Assembly: GCF_006965485.1 (NCBI RefSeq)
Contig: NZ_CP041360.1
Span: forward strand, 1,178,001 to 1,242,000
Length of the DNA: 64,000 nt
Reading direction: 5' to 3'
Source of the DNA: Spirosoma sp. KCTC 42546
GTDB taxonomy: Bacteria > Bacteroidota > Bacteroidia > Cytophagales > Spirosomataceae
Under the pieces are notes generated by a model. It did not search any database and had not been told where the DNA came from. It worked only from the letters and a program-made list of their open reading frames with translations. Positions 34,130 through 44,348 of this stretch are shown here, piece by piece. Every line of letters begins with the position of its first letter. Position 1 is the first letter of the stretch. The position numbers and the translations under genes were made by a program.

Positions 34130-36505
34130 TTATTCACTTTTTAAACTCGTTACCGGATTCACCATAGCCGCTTTAATGCTCTGATAACTGACGGTTAAAA
34201 AGGCAATGGTGATGGCTAATACTCCTGCCACCGCAAAAATCCACCACGCCAAATCGGTTTGATACGCGAACGTGCCGAGCCATTTGCTGACCGCCCACCA
34301 GGCCAGCGGAGAGGCCAGGATAATAGCAATCAGGACAAGCTTCAAAAAATCGGTCGAGAGTAGGCCAATGATGTTTGGTATGCTGGCCCCCAGTACTTTT
34401 CGAACCCCAATTTCCTTAGTACGCTGCTCGGCGGTGAAGGCAGCCAGCGCAAACAAGCCCAGGCACGAAATCAGAATGGCAAGTATCCCGAAGTAATTGA
34501 CGAGCGTATTCACCTGCTGCTCACTGCGGTACATTTTCTCGTATTCTTCATCCATGAAATGGTACGTGAAGGGGTAGTTTGGATTGAACTCCTTCGACAA
34601 CTGCTCCAGATCGGCAATGGCCTGCTGAGTTTGTCCAGGGCGGGTTTTTACCAGTAAGTAACTCGTATTGGCTGAGTTGAAAACCAGAATGAGTGGGCTG
34701 ATGGCCTGATGGAGTGAGTTCAGATGGAAATCTTTCATGAGCCCGATAATCTGACCTTTACCCATCCAGAATTCCACTTCTTTACCAACCGGATCTTTCA
34801 TGCCCATCAGTTTAGCCGCGCTTTCATTGATAAGATACCGGGCCGAGTCAGCCGGACTATCCATCCGGAAATCACGCCCTGCCACCAGTTTGATATTCAT
34901 GGTTCGGGTGAAGTCGCTCCCTACGGCCATCACGGAAACACTCGTGCCCAGGTTAGGATCTTTACCCGGCCATTTTAAATCGCCGGATGTGCTCTGAATA
35001 TTGACCGGTAACGACATGGTTGTTGTGGCCGACGCAATGGAAGGCTTCCGCATCACTTCCTGCCGAAAGACGTCTACTTTTTTGGGTTGGGCAATCTCTC
35101 CTTCCAGCGGTACATACACCACATCCTCCCGGTCGAGACCGAGATTTTTGGTGCGCAGGTAGTTCATCTGCTTGCCTACCACCAGCATGCCCACAATCAG
35201 GAAAATCGAGAGCGAAAACTGAAACACCACCAAGGTTCGCCGGAACAAAGCAGGGCCTGAACCGAATTGCAGGCGACCTTTCAGGATTTTAATCGGTTGA
35301 AGCGAGGATAGGAACAAGGCCGGATAGCTGCCCGACAAGAAACCAGTAACCAGCACCAAAACCAGAATGATAGCCCACAGCATTGGCTCAGCCAGGTTGA
35401 GCATTAATTGTTTCCCGAATACCTCATTGAAGGTGGGCAGTACAGACCAAACCAGTCCTAAAGCCAGTACAACAGCCACCAGACTCGTCAACACCGATTC
35501 GCTCAAAAACTGACCAATCAACGATGAACGTAGTGCCCCAACCACTTTCCGGACGCCAACTTCCTTGGCCCGATTCGCTGAACGAGCCGTGGCCAGGTTC
35601 ATAAAATTGATACAGGCAATCAGCAGGATAAACAGTGCGACGATGGAGAATATTCGTACGTATTCGATGCGTCCGCCAACGCTTTTTCCATTTTTGTATT
35701 CAGCATACAGATGCAGGTCGGTAATGGGTTGTAGTGTTGGTAAGCCCGTCTCGAAGTTTTTACCCGCAAAGCGCGGATAAATGTGTTTCATGGCGGCCTC
35801 AGCCTGCGCTACGGTTGTATTCGGCTTTAGGCGGACATACGTATAGAAGCCATTATTTCCCCAGGTTTTCATCCAGTCCTGCTCTTGTACTTTCCAGTTT
35901 ACGAGCCAGTCGAATTGCAGGCTGGAGTTGTTGGGTAAGTCTTCAATAACGGCCCCAACCACGTAGAATTTGTCGTTGTCGAGTTGTATGGTTTTGCCCA
36001 TAGCTAACCCGGCCGGAAAATATTTTTCCGCTATTTTTCGGGTAATGACAATCTGGTTCGTTTGGGCCAGCGCAGTTTTTGGGTTGCCGTAAATGGCGGG
36101 TAGGTCGAATACGCCAAAGAAGTCATCGGTAGCATAATGCCCTTTTTCTTTAGCTGCTTTTTCGCCTGTTGTCTGATTGCCAACGGGTTTGATCAACAAC
36201 TCAGGGCCGTAGTTGATTTTGGTGACAGCAGCTACTGCCGGTACATCTTTCGCAATGGCCTCCTGCAACGGGCCGGGCGTAACGGAGTTGGTGACTAGCT
36301 CGCCATTGTAAGGAAAGTTGACCCGAACGTACATAATGCGCTCGGCATCGGGCAGAAACCGGTCGTAGCTTAGTTCATCTTTTACCCATAAGCCAATTAG
36401 TAAACTGCACGCCATGCCCAGCGCTAAGCCAAGCACATTGATACTTGAATAGAGTTTGTTCTTCAGCAAACTCCGAACCGCGATTTTGAGATAGTTTCGT
36501 AACAT
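34130..36505 (-). CDS. FtsX/MacB-type ABC transporter permease (cluster member 7)
   Basis: The 791-residue protein starts MLRNYLKIAVRSLLKNK and ends MNPVTSLKSE (its preceding residue pattern is KAAMVNPV). Coupling loops are KEVGVRKVVGA (~313) and KEIGVRKVLGAS (~696). It is a close tandem paralogue of member 8: long stretches around residues 400-460 (GPALFRRTLVVFQFSLSIF, GKQMNYLRTKNLGLDRE) are nearly identical, while the periplasmic loops differ more. That pattern fits a recent duplication followed by change in the external domains. Confidence 0.93.
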   Translation of the reverse strand: MLRNYLKIAVRSLLKNKLYSSINVLGLALGMACSLLIGLWVKDELSYDRFLPDAERIMYVRVNFPYNGELVTNSVTPGPLQEAIAKDVPAVAAVTKINYGPELLIKPVGNQTTGEKAAKEKGHYATDDFFGVFDLPAIYGNPKTALAQTNQIVITRKIAEKYFPAGLAMGKTIQLDNDKFYVVGAVIEDLPNNSSLQFDWLVNWKVQEQDWMKTWGNNGFYTYVRLKPNTTVAQAEAAMKHIYPRFAGKNFETGLPTLQPITDLHLYAEYKNGKSVGGRIEYVRIFSIVALFILLIACINFMNLATARSANRAKEVGVRKVVGALRSSLIGQFLSESVLTSLVAVVLALGLVWSVLPTFNEVFGKQLMLNLAEPMLWAIILVLVLVTGFLSGSYPALFLSSLQPIKILKGRLQFGSGPALFRRTLVVFQFSLSIFLIVGMLVVGKQMNYLRTKNLGLDREDVVYVPLEGEIAQPKKVDVFRQEVMRKPSIASATTTMSLPVNIQSTSGDLKWPGKDPNLGTSVSVMAVGSDFTRTMNIKLVAGRDFRMDSPADSARYLINESAAKLMGMKDPVGKEVEFWMGKGQIIGLMKDFHLNSLHQAISPLILVFNSANTSYLLVKTRPGQTQQAIADLEQLSKEFNPNYPFTYHFMDEEYEKMYRSEQQVNTLVNYFGILAILISCLGLFALAAFTAEQRTKEIGVRKVLGASIPNIIGLLSTDFLKLVLIAIILASPLAWWAVSKWLGTFAYQTDLAWWIFAVAGVLAITIAFLTVSYQSIKAAMVNPVTSLKSE

Positions 36506-36507
36506 AG

Positions 36508-36617
36508 GAAAAGGAGGAGTAAAAGGAGGAGGAAGGGGAGTAGAGGGAGAAAGGAGGAATAACGCTCATATCGTTTTTTCTTCTCTTCCCCCTCCTCCCT
36601 TTCCTCCTTCCTCCCCT
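36508..36617. repeat. purine/pyrimidine repeat between permeases 8 and 7
   Basis: A G/A-rich left side (36508-36556) and C/T-rich right side (36578-36616) surround a loop reading ataacgctcatatcg. Almost the same loop (ataacgctcatgttg) appears in the permease 9/8 gap at about 39050-39066. Confidence 0.7.
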
Positions 36618-39004
36618 CATTCAGTTTTTAAGCTTTTTACCGGATTCATTAACGCTGCTTTTATACTCTGGTAGCTTACGGTTAGGAAAGCAATCAGCAG
36701 AGCTAGTGCACCTGCCAGACCGAAAATCCACCAGCTCAGTTCGGTTTGGTAGGCGAACGTGCCCAGCCATTTGTTGACCGCCCACCACGCTAGGGGCGAT
36801 GCGAGCACCAAGGCAATCAACACTAGTCGCAGGAAGTCGGTCGATAGCAGGGTAACAATACTGGCGACCGATGCACCTAAGACTTTCCGAACGCCAATTT
36901 CTTTCGTTCGCTGCTCAGCTGTAAAGGCGGCCAATGCAAATAAGCCCAGACACGAAATCAGGATAGCCAATATGCCGAAATAATTGACAAGTGTGCTGAT
37001 TTGCTGTTCGGCCTTGTACAGTTTCTCGAAGGCTTCGTCCAAGAAATGATAGGTGAACGGGTAGGTCGGATTGAACTGTTTGCTAACCTGCTCCAGATCG
37101 GCAATGGCCTGTTGGGTTTTGCCAGCCTGCGTTTTCACAAGCAGGTATCTTGTATTTTCTGGATAGAAAACCACGACTAAGGGTGTAATCGCCTGGTGCA
37201 GTGAGCTTAAATGGAAATCCTTCATCAGACCCACTATCTGCCCTTTACCCCGCCAAAACGTAATTTCTTTACCAACTGGGGCTTTTAGCCCCATTAGTTT
37301 AGCGGCTGTTTCGTTGATCAGGTAATTCGAGGAGTCGGCTAAACTGCCTGCTCGAAAATCTCGTCCACCGAGCAGTTTGATATTCGTTGTTCGAATAAAA
37401 TCGCTCCCTACCGACATGGCCGATACACTAACCAGACGCTTGGGGTCTTTGCCGGGCCAACTCAAATCCGTTGAATTACTTCGCACATCGATGGGTAGCC
37501 GATTCGTCAAGGTTGCCGAGGCCACAGATGGATTGCGTAAAATCGCCTGCCGATAGGGTTCCATTGTTTGTGGCTGGGCCAGCGCTCCTTCCAACGGTAT
37601 ATACACCACATTTTCCCGGTCGAGGCCGAGGTTTTTAGTGCGGAGATAATTCATCTGCTTACCCACCACCAGCATGCCCACAATCAGGAAAATCGAGAGC
37701 GAAAACTGAAACACCACCAACGTCCGCCGGAACAAAGCAGGGCCAGCACCAAACTGCAACCGTGACGACGGACCGCTACCTTTCAGGATTTTAATGGGTT
37801 GTAGCGCCGACAGAAACAGCGCTGGATAGCTCCCCGATAAAAAGCCGGTTATCAGCACCAGGCCAGCAATGATAAACCAAAGAGTTGAGTTGGTTAGGTC
37901 AAGTGTCAACTGCCTTTCAAACAGCGCATTGAATGTTGGTAAGATGGCGGAGACAAAACTCAGTGCCAGCACTACGGCTAATAGACTCGTGAGGATCGAC
38001 TCGCTTAGAAACTGCCCAATCAGCGACGAACGTCCTGCACCAACTACTTTCCGAACCCCCACTTCCTTTGCCCGAACCGACGAACGTGCCGTAGCTAAGT
38101 TCATGAAATTGATGCAGGCAATCAGCAGAATAAACAGCGCGACGATGGAGAATATCCGGACGTACTCAATCTGACCGCCAACCACTTTCCCGTTTTTATA
38201 CTCCGAATAGAGGTGCATGTCTGCCATGGGATGCAGAATGGGAGCCTCGTGATTATTGAACTTGGCGTAGCGTGGGAAAATGCCTTTCAGAAGTGCCTCG
38301 GTTTGAGCCACGGTTATGCCAGACTTCAGGCGTGCGTAGATGAGCACGGAGTTTGTGCCCCACTCATTCATCCATGCCTCCTCATAGTTCTTGAAGTTGG
38401 TCAGCCAGTCGAATTGAAGCGTCGAGTTGCTGGGTAAATTTTCAAGGACAGCCCCAACGGTGTAGTTTTTCTGGTTGTCGAGCTGGAGCGTTTTGCCCAG
38501 GGCAACTTCGTTTGGAAAATACTTCTCGGCCAGTCGGCGCGAGATAATGATCTGGTTAAGCTGGCCTAACGCGACTTTGGGATTGCCATAAAGTGCAGGC
38601 AAGTCAAATACATCAAAGAAATCGGACGACGCATATTCTCCCTGTTCTTTCGCCGATTTCTCGGTGCTGGAACCATTAACTGCTTTTACCAGAATTGGCC
38701 CACTATCATTGAGTTTGGTTATGGCTGCTATACCCGGTACATCGCGTGAAATGGCCTCTTTCAGCGGGCCGGGTGTATACATAGCCGTTTCGACCGGGCC
38801 ACCGTTGAACGCATAATTGACCCGTACGTTATAAATGTTTTCAACGCCGGGCAGGAAACGATCATAACTCAGTTCATCGTGTACCCACAACCCGACGAGT
38901 AACGCACACGCCATGCCCAGCGCCAGACCAAAGACGTTGATTGACGAATAGAATTTGTTCTTCAACAAACTCCGAATAGCGATTTTGGCGTAGTTGGTTA
39001 GCAT
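36617..39004 (-). CDS. FtsX/MacB-type ABC transporter permease (cluster member 8)
   Basis: A longer frame from 39061 reads through the C/T-rich leader (Pro/Leu-rich residues). The family start MLTNYAKIAIRSLLKNK is at 39004, giving 795 residues. Coupling loops are KEVGVRKVVGA (~311) and KEIGVRKVLGAS (~700), with C-terminus MNPVKSLKTE. It is the tandem twin of member 7; one difference is a short Gly/Pro/Ser insertion (KGSGPSSRLQFG) before the central TM segment. Confidence 0.93.
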   Translation of the reverse strand: MLTNYAKIAIRSLLKNKFYSSINVFGLALGMACALLVGLWVHDELSYDRFLPGVENIYNVRVNYAFNGGPVETAMYTPGPLKEAISRDVPGIAAITKLNDSGPILVKAVNGSSTEKSAKEQGEYASSDFFDVFDLPALYGNPKVALGQLNQIIISRRLAEKYFPNEVALGKTLQLDNQKNYTVGAVLENLPSNSTLQFDWLTNFKNYEEAWMNEWGTNSVLIYARLKSGITVAQTEALLKGIFPRYAKFNNHEAPILHPMADMHLYSEYKNGKVVGGQIEYVRIFSIVALFILLIACINFMNLATARSSVRAKEVGVRKVVGAGRSSLIGQFLSESILTSLLAVVLALSFVSAILPTFNALFERQLTLDLTNSTLWFIIAGLVLITGFLSGSYPALFLSALQPIKILKGSGPSSRLQFGAGPALFRRTLVVFQFSLSIFLIVGMLVVGKQMNYLRTKNLGLDRENVVYIPLEGALAQPQTMEPYRQAILRNPSVASATLTNRLPIDVRSNSTDLSWPGKDPKRLVSVSAMSVGSDFIRTTNIKLLGGRDFRAGSLADSSNYLINETAAKLMGLKAPVGKEITFWRGKGQIVGLMKDFHLSSLHQAITPLVVVFYPENTRYLLVKTQAGKTQQAIADLEQVSKQFNPTYPFTYHFLDEAFEKLYKAEQQISTLVNYFGILAILISCLGLFALAAFTAEQRTKEIGVRKVLGASVASIVTLLSTDFLRLVLIALVLASPLAWWAVNKWLGTFAYQTELSWWIFGLAGALALLIAFLTVSYQSIKAALMNPVKSLKTE

Positions 39005-39099
39005 AGGAGGGAGGAGGGGGAGTAAAGGGAAGAGAGGGAAGAGAGGGGAAATAACGCTCATGTTGTTTTTTCCTTTCCTCCTTCCTCCCCTTATTCAGT
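39005..39099. repeat. purine/pyrimidine repeat between permeases 9 and 8
   Basis: The left side 39005-39050 is G/A-rich with gggagtaaaggg. The right side 39067-39092 is C/T-rich and runs into the stop of permease 9. The loop is shared in sequence with the permease 8/7 gap. Confidence 0.7.
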
Positions 39100-41475
39100 T
39101 TTTAAACTTGTTACCGGATTCATTAACGCGGCTTTAATGCTTTGGTAACTTACGGTTAGTAGGGCAATGCCTACTGCCAATAATCCGGCCAGGACAAACA
39201 TCCACCATTCCATATCAATTTTGTAGGCAAAATCCTGTAGCCATTGACTCATCAGCCACCAGGCAACGGGTGTGGCAACCAATATGCCGATCAGAACTAA
39301 CTTCAGAAAATCTGTTGAGAGTAGTGTGATAATGCCAGCAATGGATGCGCCTAGAACTTTTCGCACCCCAATTTCTTTGGTGCGCTGCTCGGCCGTGAAG
39401 GCAGCTAAGCCAAATAGACCCAGACAGCATACGATAATAGCGACTCCAGCAAAGAAACTAAATAACTGGCCGGTGCGCTGCTCGGTGCGGTACATCCGGT
39501 TATAGGTTTCATCCAGAAAAGTGTATTCAAATACATTGTCGGGAGAGTCTTTTTTCCAGAGCCGTTCGGCAGCCGCAATGGCCTGAGGTGCCTGTTGACC
39601 TGTTGTTTTGACGTGCATGATGCCATTGTCGCCTGGAATGCTGAACAGCAACATGGGCTGGATTTGGGAGCGGATCGATGCCGTCGTAAAATCTTTTACA
39701 ACACCAATAATATGACCTTCTGTCTGGTGAAACTTGAAGCGCTTGCCAATCGGATTGGTGATGCCTGCCTGCTTTACCGCTGTTTCGTTCAGGATGAAAC
39801 TTGTTGAGTCGGCTTTAGTGCCCGTAAAATTTTTGCCCAGACTTAGTTTGATGCCATAGGCTGGAATGAAATCGTGGCTGATACCGAGCTGATTAACAAT
39901 GAATGAGCGATCTGGTGCTTTGCCATCCCAATCGGTATCGCCGGTGCTGCCACCACCACCAACCAGTCCTCCAGTAGCCGTAACTACAGCACGGATGCTA
40001 CTCTCTTTTTCGAGTTCGCGTTTGTATTGCTGAGCCTTGTTACCCGCATAAAACACGAAGGTATGTTCCTTGTTAAAGCCCGGATCTCGTTCCCGTATAT
40101 AGCGCAACTGTTCGCCAATGACCAGCGTGCCTACGATGAGGCCAGTTGCCAGCGCAAATTGGGTAACGACGAGTACTTTGCGTAATCCTGCCTGCCCTGT
40201 TTGGGCACCTCGTCCGCGCAACGAACGAAGTGGATTAAAGGACGACATCATGATGGCCGGATACAACCCCGCCAAGCCTACCGTAAGTGTCAATGTGCCA
40301 ATCAGCAAGCCCCATACTTCGGGGTTAAGCAACGAGAAACCGAGCGTTTTTCCTGTCAGATCGAGGTAATACGGCATCATCAGTTGGATCAACACGATAG
40401 CGGCCAGCAACGCAATGCCCATCGTCAGTAACGATTCAACGAGCAACTGAACTAACAACTGCTGCGATTCGGCCCCGATCACTTTCCGGACACCTACTTC
40501 GCGCGCGCGCTTGGTTGCCCGGGCGGTGGTCAGATTGATGTAATTGATACAGCCAATACTCAGCAACAGCAAGGCAATTAACCCCAGCATCCGAACCTGC
40601 TGCATGCCGGTATCCTTGCCGTTAGGTTCGTAAAAGTGGGTTTTCGTAAATGCCTGAAGCTGGTAATCAGATGAGGAGTCGCCCGGTTTGGTATTACGGG
40701 CTATAGCCTGAAGCGCGATTAATTTTTTGCCGATGGCGGTAGGCTCAATTGTGGGGCTCAGTTTCAGGAATGTCTGAAAATAGTAATTGCCCCAGTCATC
40801 GTCCAGGCGCTTCCAGTCACCATTCCCACCGAAAGTCCGTTTTTTCAGACTCATCGGAAAGAATACCTTGGCTCGAATCGATGAGTTGTCGGGCATATTG
40901 GCCAATACGGCGCTCACCGTAAAGACCCGGTTACTATCCAGAACCGTTAGCTTTTTTCCAACGGCTTCTGGCGTACCAAAGAATTTTTCCGCCATTTCCT
41001 CGGTCATAACTACCGAGTTTGGCGATGGGAACGGTTTTGTAACGTCTCCGCTCCGTACGGCAAAACCCGTAAACAGATTCAGGAAATTTTCGTCAACGTA
41101 AGCCAGATCATCGTACTGCTCCGAAAACGTTTTGACCCGCGCGCGCTCGTTAACCCGAAATGTACGAAAGTCGTAGAGGGTTGCTACGCGAACAACTTGT
41201 TCAACGCCAGGAACTTTGTTGGCGGCTGCTACGGCAATCGGAGCGGGCGTGCCCGACCAGAAGTTTTCGTCGGCACCTTTCCCAAAATGAGCATTGACCC
41301 GATAAATCCGGTCCGCATCAGCATGGAATCGGTCGAAGCTCAGTTCGTCTTTCACCCACCAGAACAGCAATACGCTCACCGCCAGCACAACCGCCAGACC
41401 ACCGATGTTTAAAACGGAATAGCCGCCACCTGAACGGATGTTTCGCCAGGCTATTTTGAGATAGTTACTGAACAT
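39091..41475 (-). CDS. FtsX/MacB-type ABC transporter permease (cluster member 9, next to the ATPase)
   Basis: The 794-residue protein starts MFSNYLKIAWRNIRSGG and ends MNPVTSLKTE. Coupling loops are REVGVRKVIGA (~324) and KEIGVRKVLGAS (~698). The second periplasmic domain carries a Gly-rich loop (GGLVGGGGSTGDTDWDGK, ~500-517) absent from the others. As the permease nearest the ATPase and adaptor it is the best candidate for the ancestral partner in a three-part machine (inference). Confidence 0.93.
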   Translation of the reverse strand: MFSNYLKIAWRNIRSGGGYSVLNIGGLAVVLAVSVLLFWWVKDELSFDRFHADADRIYRVNAHFGKGADENFWSGTPAPIAVAAANKVPGVEQVVRVATLYDFRTFRVNERARVKTFSEQYDDLAYVDENFLNLFTGFAVRSGDVTKPFPSPNSVVMTEEMAEKFFGTPEAVGKKLTVLDSNRVFTVSAVLANMPDNSSIRAKVFFPMSLKKRTFGGNGDWKRLDDDWGNYYFQTFLKLSPTIEPTAIGKKLIALQAIARNTKPGDSSSDYQLQAFTKTHFYEPNGKDTGMQQVRMLGLIALLLLSIGCINYINLTTARATKRAREVGVRKVIGAESQQLLVQLLVESLLTMGIALLAAIVLIQLMMPYYLDLTGKTLGFSLLNPEVWGLLIGTLTLTVGLAGLYPAIMMSSFNPLRSLRGRGAQTGQAGLRKVLVVTQFALATGLIVGTLVIGEQLRYIRERDPGFNKEHTFVFYAGNKAQQYKRELEKESSIRAVVTATGGLVGGGGSTGDTDWDGKAPDRSFIVNQLGISHDFIPAYGIKLSLGKNFTGTKADSTSFILNETAVKQAGITNPIGKRFKFHQTEGHIIGVVKDFTTASIRSQIQPMLLFSIPGDNGIMHVKTTGQQAPQAIAAAERLWKKDSPDNVFEYTFLDETYNRMYRTEQRTGQLFSFFAGVAIIVCCLGLFGLAAFTAEQRTKEIGVRKVLGASIAGIITLLSTDFLKLVLIGILVATPVAWWLMSQWLQDFAYKIDMEWWMFVLAGLLAVGIALLTVSYQSIKAALMNPVTSLKTE

Positions 41476-41579
41476 GGTTGAGGAAGGAGGAGAGGGAGAA
41501 AAGGGACGAAGGGGAGGAAAGGGCGAAAATAAGCTTTTGTTGTTTTTCCTCTCCTCCTTCCTCCCTTTCCTCCCTGATT
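41476..41579. repeat. purine/pyrimidine repeat between ATPase and permease 9
   Basis: A G/A-rich left side (41480-41528) and C/T-rich right side (41547-41574) surround the loop aataagcttttgttg, which is also the loop of the permease 4/3 repeat (25243-25258). Confidence 0.75.
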
Positions 41580-42257
<678 letters not shown>

Positions 42258-42347
42258 TGTTGTAGGGGAGAAAAGGGAGGAAGGCAGGAAAGGAGGAAAG
42301 AAATTTCTACTTTGTCTCCCAAACCACCGTTTATTACCTCATATTTT

Positions 42348-42710
42348 ATGGCTAAAATTGAAAAATTCGAAGATATGATTGTTTGGCAGGAAGGACTTGC
42401 TCAGGCTGTAAATGTGTATAAATTATTAGCTAATTGCACCGACTACAGCTTAAGGGATCAAATGAGACGTTGTTCTGTATCAGTTCCCTCAAATATTGCA
42501 GAAGGCTATGAGCGCCATACAAATAAAGAGTTTGTGCGTTATTTGCGCATAGCAAAGGGGTCTAATGGTGAACTCCGAACACAAATCCACTTGGCTGTTG
42601 CAGTCGATATCATTGATGCTGAAACTGGACAAATGCTTCTGGGTAAAAGCCGGCTTATCTCTTCCATGCTTCAAAACTTGATTAAAGTTAGATTGGAAAA
42701 ATTTACATGA
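42348..42710 (+). CDS. four-helix-bundle protein (23S rRNA intervening-sequence protein family)
   Basis: From ATG at 42348 the protein has 120 residues and matches the S23/IVP-like four-helix-bundle family: FEDMIVWQEGLAQAVNVY, then SLRDQMRRCSVSVPSNIAEGYER, then FVRYLRIAKGSNGELRTQI. The role of this family is unknown; the name comes from members encoded in rRNA intervening sequences. Here it is a free-standing plus-strand gene placed between the adaptor and the ATPase, inside the purine (42258-42300) and pyrimidine (42755-42790) arms of the gap repeat, as though inserted there. Confidence 0.88.
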   Translation: MAKIEKFEDMIVWQEGLAQAVNVYKLLANCTDYSLRDQMRRCSVSVPSNIAEGYERHTNKEFVRYLRIAKGSNGELRTQIHLAVAVDIIDAETGQMLLGKSRLISSMLQNLIKVRLEKFT

Positions 42711-42716
42711 TGGAAA

Positions 42717-42790
42717 AAGGAGGAAAGGAATAAAGGACCATACTGTTTTTTAGTCCTTTCCTCCCCTTCGTCCCTCTCCTCCTTCCTCCC
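42717..42790. repeat. purine/pyrimidine repeat at the 3' side of the adaptor gene
   Basis: The G/A-rich 42717-42740 can pair with C/T-rich 42758-42769. The C/T-rich tract continues to 42790 and also matches the complement of 42258-42300 across the four-helix-bundle gene. The 19-base string complementary to part of this tract recurs in the ATPase/permease 9 gap. Confidence 0.65.
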
Positions 42791-44037
42791 TAAAATTCCA
42801 ACACTTCGTTATCACCAAAATTTTCGTAAGAACTCGTAATAACTTGCTCGCCGGGTTCCAGTCCGGTCAGGACTTCGTAGAACTCAGGGTTTTTGCGGCC
42901 AAGTGTGATCGGACGTTTCACAGCGCGTTTGCCTGATTTATCCACTACGTATACCCAGTTACCGCCGGTGTCGGAGAAGAAACCACCTACGGGCAGCAGC
43001 GTCGCTTTGGCGGCCTTACCTAACTCCAACTGAATCGGCGATGACTGACCCCGCTTGATCCCTTCGGGCGTTCCCTTCGGAAAGATCATGTCCACTTCAA
43101 ACCGACCACTTTTTACTTCAGGATAGACCCGGCTGATTTCCAGATCGTGCATTTTTCCGTTGAATTCAAAAGAGCCTTTCAGTCCTGAAAACACCCGGCT
43201 GATGTAGTGTTCATCGATACCGACGCGCATTTTGAAACCATTCAGGTCATCAATCTGGCCGATGTTCTGGCCCCGGTTGATGTTTGAGCCAACTTCCACA
43301 TCAATGCTGGACAACTGACCCGAAACGGGGGCTTTAACAACCAGGTTATCCAGTGTCTGTTGCCAAAGAGCCACATTTTTCTGTGTACGTTGCAAGGTGC
43401 CTTCCAATTGTTTGATCTGGAACTTTGCATTCTCCTCCTGGTACTTCTGGGTTTCGATCTCAATGGTACGCTGACCAGTTAGCCGTTCATAAGCGCGTTT
43501 GGCTTTCAGATAATCTTCTTCCGAAACGACTTTGTCCTTGTACAGCTTAGCCTGCCGATCGTAGGAGTCCTTTGCCTGATCGATCTGAGCATCGAGGTCG
43601 GCTAACGTTTTTCGGAGGGTAAAGCGCTCTACCTGAAGGCGTTGGCGGGTGGTTTGTAGGTCGTTGACAAGTCGGTTAGCTTCGGTTTCTGACTGGAGGA
43701 AGCTTAGTTTCAGGCTCTGGTTTTCGAGTTTCAGGAGTACTTCTCCTTTCTTAACCATGTTACCCCCTTCAATTAGTTTCTGCGTTACATAACCCCCTTC
43801 AATAGCATCGAGCCGGATCGTTTTCAGCGGTTGTACAACACCGGTTACGGCAATAAAATCTTCGAAAGGCCCCGTTGATACAGCGGAGACGGTTATTTTA
43901 TCTTTTTCAACGTTCAACTTCGACCGACGGTCGGCAAAGAAGAGGGTGTAAGCTAATAAGCCTAGAACCACCGCACCGCCCCCGAAGATAGCTAGGCGTT
44001 GGACAGTCCAAAATCGTTTAGGTAAGACGCGATCCAT
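42790..44037 (-). CDS. HlyD/MacA-type periplasmic adaptor (membrane fusion protein)
   Basis: The 415-residue protein has one N-terminal TM segment (~15-32), a split lipoyl/biotinyl-like domain (GYVTQKLIEGGNMVKKGEVLLKLE near 75-100 and VVKAPVSGQLSSIDVEVG near 235), a long coiled-coil hairpin (~105-225, rich in Gln/Glu/Arg heptads), then beta-barrel and membrane-proximal domains. Such adaptors bridge an inner-membrane permease to an outer-membrane channel. No TolC-like channel gene is in the window. It is the first gene of the series, 80-100 bp downstream of a sigma-54-type promoter, which suggests it heads the operon. Confidence 0.93.
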   Translation of the reverse strand: MDRVLPKRFWTVQRLAIFGGGAVVLGLLAYTLFFADRRSKLNVEKDKITVSAVSTGPFEDFIAVTGVVQPLKTIRLDAIEGGYVTQKLIEGGNMVKKGEVLLKLENQSLKLSFLQSETEANRLVNDLQTTRQRLQVERFTLRKTLADLDAQIDQAKDSYDRQAKLYKDKVVSEEDYLKAKRAYERLTGQRTIEIETQKYQEENAKFQIKQLEGTLQRTQKNVALWQQTLDNLVVKAPVSGQLSSIDVEVGSNINRGQNIGQIDDLNGFKMRVGIDEHYISRVFSGLKGSFEFNGKMHDLEISRVYPEVKSGRFEVDMIFPKGTPEGIKRGQSSPIQLELGKAAKATLLPVGGFFSDTGGNWVYVVDKSGKRAVKRPITLGRKNPEFYEVLTGLEPGEQVITSSYENFGDNEVLEF

Positions 44038-44128
44038 TTAAGTTAAAGAGTGAATGAGGGAAAGTGTGAAAGACCGGGCTGGCGTTCCAGCGAATACCGG
44101 CCCGGACCTCATTCGTTATAATGACCTG

Positions 44129-44144
44129 TGCCAATGTCATGCCA
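44129..44144 (-). promoter_or_regulatory. sigma-54 (RpoN) promoter match upstream of the adaptor/ABC cluster
   Basis: On the minus strand it reads TGGCATGACATTGGCA. Against the consensus TGGCACG-N4-TTGCA it keeps the -24 GG and -12 GC at correct spacing and differs at two positions (T for C in the -24 box, G for T in the -12 box). Predicted transcription start is near 44118, ~80 bases ahead of the adaptor ATG. Confidence 0.6.
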
Positions 44145-44275
44145 GTTGAGGCCTGTTGCTGATTATCAAGTATTTAATCGGCTGGTATTGTAAAGTGCTG
44201 TCCGCTTTCGGACGCAATTTGTCCGCTTTTGAGGTTTGGCGTAATGGTGGAGTACGTGTAGTAGGTGAAATGGGC

Positions 44276-44347
44276 GGAGTGAGTGAATGGAGTATAGTAG
44301 ATGTAGTAGAACTTACTGCACTTACTTTCACCTACTTCACTCACTCC
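44276..44347. terminator. inverted repeat at the 3' end of the glycosyltransferase gene
   Basis: Arms 44276-44287 (ggagtgagtgaa) and 44336-44347 are perfect 12-base complements, with further imperfect pairing inside. It lies directly after the minus-strand stop at 44349. Confidence 0.55.
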
Positions 44348-44348
44348 A

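Larger units (their letters stand above)
44038..44348. other. 311-bp control and terminator region between adaptor and glycosyltransferase
   Basis: It contains the sigma-54 promoter match at 44129-44144 (minus strand), a GC-rich hairpin near 44077-44105, and the terminator-like inverted repeat 44276-44347. No coding frame is convincing. Confidence 0.6.
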
